This document shows positions 61,143 to 64,000 of a DNA stretch of 64,000 nt, one piece after another. This DNA comes from Micromonospora gifhornensis (GTDB lineage: Bacteria > Actinomycetota > Actinomycetes > Mycobacteriales > Micromonosporaceae), in assembly GCF_016863515.1 (NCBI RefSeq), contig NZ_BOPA01000024.1, positions 35,261 to 99,260 of the forward strand, written 5' to 3'. The notes under the pieces were generated by a model, which was given only the letters and a program-made list of their open reading frames with translations, was not told the DNA's origin and ran no database searches. Position 1 is the stretch's first letter. Every line of letters begins with the position of its first letter. The position numbers were made by a program, and so were the translations under genes.

Positions 61143-61151
61143 GGCCGCAGC

Positions 61152-62216
61152 TCAACCGACGCGGCGGGGGCGGGGCTGACCGCCGCGCGGTGCTCGACTG
61201 CGCGGTGGCGGTGGGCCGGATCGTGGCTCCCCGCCCCGGGCCGGCCGATGCAGCGCCGTCAGCACCTGAGCGAGATGGTGCGAGGTGCTCCAGGCCAGCC
61301 AGTTCGCCGTCGACCCGGCCCCGGCCACCCGTCGGGCCCGCCGGAAGATCTCGTGGTCGCCCCAGGAGAAGTTCGCCCCGGCCGGCGGCCAGTGCGGCGC
61401 CGACACCAGCGCCCGGCACAGGTCAGCCACCCGCTGGTCGCCCCGCCCACCTCGCCGCGACCAGCGGTAGATCCACCAGGCGTCGTCGCCGGTGTAGCGG
61501 ACCGTCGGCAGCCGATCGGCGGAGGGCTCCACGTCGGGAGCCGCCGACGCCACGCCGTAGTCGCCGAAGCCGACGCCGAGGTCGGCCAGCCGCTGCCAGA
61601 GCAGCCAGTCCCAGCGGCACAACCGCACCGGCTCGTCGATGGGCAGCCGGGACAGCGCCGGTGGCATGCCCCCGGCCACCACGCTCACCGAGCACCAGGC
61701 GTGCCGACGCGCCCACTCCAGCGCCCGGCGGGCCCGGGGCTCGACCGCCCGCACGTCGGCGGGGCAGCCCACCTCCCCGCAGTCGACAAGCAGATCGCAC
61801 TGCTCGGGGGCCAGGCGCGCGTACCGCCAGATCCGTTCCACGACCGCGTTCGTAGCGTGCGGGCCGGCCCGGTCCTGACCGATGCGGAGCCGTACCACGG
61901 CCCGTCCGGCGTACGCCCTGGCCGTGATCCCGTGTGCGACAAGCCGTCGCTCACCGTCGGTCAGGCAGATCACCGGCATCAGTGGCACACCCCAGTGGGC
62001 GAGTTCGGCTTCGGCCCCGTCGGGCAGGGCGCTGACGTCGACGGCCGGCAGCAAACCCGCCGGCAGTCGACCGAGCGAGTCCACCGTTGACACATCTGTT
62101 GTGGACAATTGAAAAATCGGAGCGACGAGCGGGACGTGGACGCCGTCGAGGTGACCGAGTGCCTCCAACTCACCGCGCCGGGCGGCGAGCACCGGACGGT
62201 AGACCGGCTCTGTCAC
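61152..62216 (-). CDS. Beta-protein (PF14350, T4 beta-like) family member
   Basis: 354 aa from GTG 62216 (GGAGG four bases upstream; ATG 62240 also open). VYRPVLAARRGELEALGHL, VPLVAPIFQLS, VGFGDYGVASAAP and YTGDDAWWIYR follow the 'beta protein' pattern (Y.P.L.....E..AL..L...; FGDY). Such proteins occur beside phage-related and defence genes; enzyme activity is unproven. Tail is a Pro/Arg-rich ~25 residues. Convergent with the HesB-like gene. Confidence 0.75.
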   Translation of the reverse strand: MTEPVYRPVLAARRGELEALGHLDGVHVPLVAPIFQLSTTDVSTVDSLGRLPAGLLPAVDVSALPDGAEAELAHWGVPLMPVICLTDGERRLVAHGITARAYAGRAVVRLRIGQDRAGPHATNAVVERIWRYARLAPEQCDLLVDCGEVGCPADVRAVEPRARRALEWARRHAWCSVSVVAGGMPPALSRLPIDEPVRLCRWDWLLWQRLADLGVGFGDYGVASAAPDVEPSADRLPTVRYTGDDAWWIYRWSRRGGRGDQRVADLCRALVSAPHWPPAGANFSWGDHEIFRRARRVAGAGSTANWLAWSTSHHLAQVLTALHRPARGGEPRSGPPPPRSRAPRGGQPRPRRVG

Positions 62217-62331
62217 CCGGCCTCCGCGGGCGGGCATCATAATTCAATGTAGCCAGCCAATTTCCCAGCTCACAGGGTAAACGGCGGGGAAATACCCGGA
62301 CTGCTGTCAGCTGCCGGACTATCGTCACCGC

Positions 62332-63216
62332 GTGCCCGATCCGTTGACCCGCTACCGGTCCGCCGACGAGGACAGCATCCGCTGGCGCGACTTCCCGCTG
62401 CGCCCCGGCGACATCGTGATCAGCACTCGGTCCAAGAGCGGTACGACCTGGATGCAGATGATCTGCGCCCTGCTGGTGTTGCGTACCCCCGATCTGCCGG
62501 CACCCTTGACCACGCTCTCACCCTGGCTGGACTGGCTTGTCGAGCCGGCGGAACAGGTGTACGCACGGCTGGCCGCCCAGCGGCACCGCCGGTTCATCAA
62601 GACCCACACTCCACTCGACGGCGTACCGGCCGATCCGTCGGTGCACTATCTCGTGGTGGCCCGCCATCCGTTGGACATGGCCGTCTCCCTGCACCACCAG
62701 AGCGGAAACCTCGATCGGACCCGCCTGGCCGAACTCACCGGCCACCCCGGGCCACCGGATCCGGACCGGCGTCGCCCGTCGGTCGAGGAGGCGCTCGTAC
62801 GCTGGATCGACGCGGACCCCGACCCGCGCGAGGAGTTGGACTCGCTGCCCGGCGTCCTGTGGCACCTGCGCGACGCCTGGGCGCGACGCGACAAGCCCAA
62901 CGTCCACCTCGTCCACTACGACGACCTCCGTGCTGACCTGGCCGGGCAGATGCGTCGCCTCGCCGGGGCGCTGGATCTCGAACCGCCCGGCCCGGATCTG
63001 GTGGAGGCCGCCACGTTCGACCGGATGCGCAGTCACGCCGACCTGCTCGCCCCGGACCCGGCCGGCGTGTTGAAGGACCGGCAGGCGTTCTTCCGCACCG
63101 GCCGCTCCGGCCAGGGCAGCGCCCTGCTCAGCGCGGCCGACCGCGCCCGCTACCACGCGAGGGCCGCCGCGCTGGCCCCACCCGACCTCCTCGCCTGGCT
63201 GCACCGAGGTCGCTGA
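62332..63216 (+). CDS. Sulfotransferase
   Basis: 294 aa from GTG 62332. The PAPS-binding 5' loop is RSKSGTTWMQMICALLVL and the 3' phosphate region ARHPLDMAVSLHHQSG, with the dimerisation-type ending KDRQAFFRTGRSGQ. Cytosolic sulfotransferase 1 family: moves sulfate from PAPS to a hydroxyl of a small molecule or natural product. Acceptor unknown. Ends before a 16-bp terminator. Confidence 0.9.
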   Translation: MPDPLTRYRSADEDSIRWRDFPLRPGDIVISTRSKSGTTWMQMICALLVLRTPDLPAPLTTLSPWLDWLVEPAEQVYARLAAQRHRRFIKTHTPLDGVPADPSVHYLVVARHPLDMAVSLHHQSGNLDRTRLAELTGHPGPPDPDRRRPSVEEALVRWIDADPDPREELDSLPGVLWHLRDAWARRDKPNVHLVHYDDLRADLAGQMRRLAGALDLEPPGPDLVEAATFDRMRSHADLLAPDPAGVLKDRQAFFRTGRSGQGSALLSAADRARYHARAAALAPPDLLAWLHRGR

Positions 63217-63253
63217 CCGGGCCGGTGCCACCCGCGCGTGGGACGGACCGTAA

Positions 63254-63289
63254 GACGCCCCGGCACGGCGGGTGCCGTGCCGGGGCGTC
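63254..63289. terminator. 16-bp perfect stem-loop between sulfotransferase and PepSY genes
   Basis: GACGCCCCGGCACGGC (63254-63269) and GCCGTGCCGGGGCGTC (63274-63289), four-base loop GGGT. Lies 37 bases after the sulfotransferase stop and 45 bases beyond the PepSY stop, so it can end both convergent transcripts. Confidence 0.8.
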
Positions 63290-63334
63290 AGCGATTCAGA
63301 GGGCCCGATCAGAGGGCCGGATCAGACGGTCCGG

Positions 63335-63871
63335 TCAGTCGTCGTCCCGGTCGTCATCGTCATCGTCGTCGTCCTGGTCGTCATCGTCGTCGACCGGCTC
63401 CTGCTCGGCCTTGAGCACGGCACCGGTCTCCCGGTCGATGTCGATCTCGTGTTCGACGTCGCCGTTGACGATCTCGACCTCCCAGACCGGTCGGCCGTCC
63501 TCCCGGTCCCGGTCGATCTCGGTGATCCGACCGCCGCCCGCCTTGGCCAGCGCGAGTTCACCGGCCCGCTCGGCGCTCACCGCGTCCTGGCTGCCCGACG
63601 TCGCGCCCTCGGTCGGCGTCGCCGGGGACTGCGGCGCCACGGGGGTGCCGGTGGCAGTCGGGTCGCTCGGCGTGGCCGGCGGGGCGGGCGCGGCGCTGCT
63701 GGCGTCGTCGTCCGGAACCCCTGCGGTCGTCGGGGCGCTGGTCGCGGCGGTCAGCGTCGTCCGCTGGGTCCGGTCGCCGTCGGCGGCGGTGACACCCAGG
63801 AACACTCCGGTCGCGGCGAGCACTGCCGCCGCGCCGCCGACCGACGCCAACATCAGGGGGTTGCGCTTCAT
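63335..63871 (-). CDS. PepSY-domain protein with acidic C-terminal tail
   Basis: 178 aa from ATG 63871 (GAGGAAGG 10 bases upstream; GTG 63880 is too close to it). Hydrophobic N-terminus (LMLASVGGAAAVLAATGVFL) as signal or anchor. After a Thr/Pro-rich region, the PepSY-like part is ELALAKAGGGRITEIDRDRE, VWEVEIVNGDVEHEIDIDRE, then a tail rich in Asp (about 20 Asp residues). PepSY proteins modulate peptidases or sensor kinases; the poly-Asp tail suggests cation binding. The 120 bases beyond to the edge hold its promoter. Confidence 0.82.
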   Translation of the reverse strand: MKRNPLMLASVGGAAAVLAATGVFLGVTAADGDRTQRTTLTAATSAPTTAGVPDDDASSAAPAPPATPSDPTATGTPVAPQSPATPTEGATSGSQDAVSAERAGELALAKAGGGRITEIDRDREDGRPVWEVEIVNGDVEHEIDIDRETGAVLKAEQEPVDDDDDQDDDDDDDDRDDD

Positions 63872-64000
63872 CGTCTTCACCCTTCCTCGGTTCTTGCATA
63901 GAGGATCGGTGCCGACGGGATAGCCGCGCGCTGTCCGAACGCTAAGGCCGGGTTAAGGGCCACCGTCGGTGAGTCTGCGCGCGCCGTATCGCCGAAACGG

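Overview
The window looks like chromosomal DNA of a high-GC actinomycete, most likely Micromonospora or a close relative in Micromonosporaceae. The grounds are a strongly GC-biased third codon position, many GTG/TTG starts, and family content: TipA-type MerR, ECF42 sigma with its DGPF partner, several F420-type oxidoreductases, secreted chitin/cellulose-active proteins, YqeB and DrrAB-like ABC pairs. No rRNA, tRNA or CRISPR array was seen. The assignment rests on memory of these families, not on a search.

Layout. 1-12.9 kb is ordinary high-GC chromosome: a GGDEF-EAL protein cut by the left edge, TipA-like regulator, a monooxygenase-fold protein, a Cys-rich membrane protein, ECF42 sigma plus DGPF protein, a MarR/MFS divergent pair, a secreted HExxH metalloprotease and a lytic polysaccharide monooxygenase (LPMO). 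About 13-26.3 kb is an accessory island of visibly lower GC and rougher codon use. It holds a restriction-like defence locus: vsr (-), then five overlapping + genes (Z1 SF2-like NTPase; DUF4420 PD-(D/E)XK nuclease; GHKL/MutL-MORC ATPase; an unknown 295-aa protein; a 252-aa DUF6339-like protein), met tail-to-tail by a Dcm-type cytosine-5 methyltransferase. Next come transposase and helicase debris, a diverged paralogue of the 3.7-kb Cys-rich gene, and an XRE-flavoprotein pair.

26.4-40.8 kb returns to high GC: a four-gene cluster of small proteins ending in a GIY-YIG nuclease, a CBM3 protein, a TetR/hydrolase divergent pair with a clear operator, an SF1 helicase, a broken NTPase gene, a 1080-aa AAA regulator, a DrrAB ABC transporter and an aldo/keto reductase. 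40.8-44.9 kb is a tight five-gene cluster: Ycf46-type AAA ATPase, DUF1257-like, DUF2997, a membrane/helix-hairpin-helix protein and a NrdG-like radical SAM protein. This is a recurring but uncharacterised gene set. 45-64 kb holds two secreted M28 peptidases, an ABC/YqeB operon divergent from a DesK/NarL-type two-component system, a peptidoglycan peptidase, and assorted oxidoreductase, pentapeptide, beta-protein, sulfotransferase and PepSY genes.

The two most interesting units are the 13.4-22.2 kb locus, which resembles Mza-type (MutL-Z1-DUF-AIPR) defence but has two other proteins in place of AIPR plus its own methylase and Vsr, and the Ycf46/DUF1257/DUF2997/radical-SAM cluster. A third is a small protein family with the signature CRNDxxxxPCRLHRWG that occurs three times in these 64 kb. 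Perfect stem-loops mark most convergent gene ends, and two of them share the same arm sequence, suggesting a dispersed repeat.
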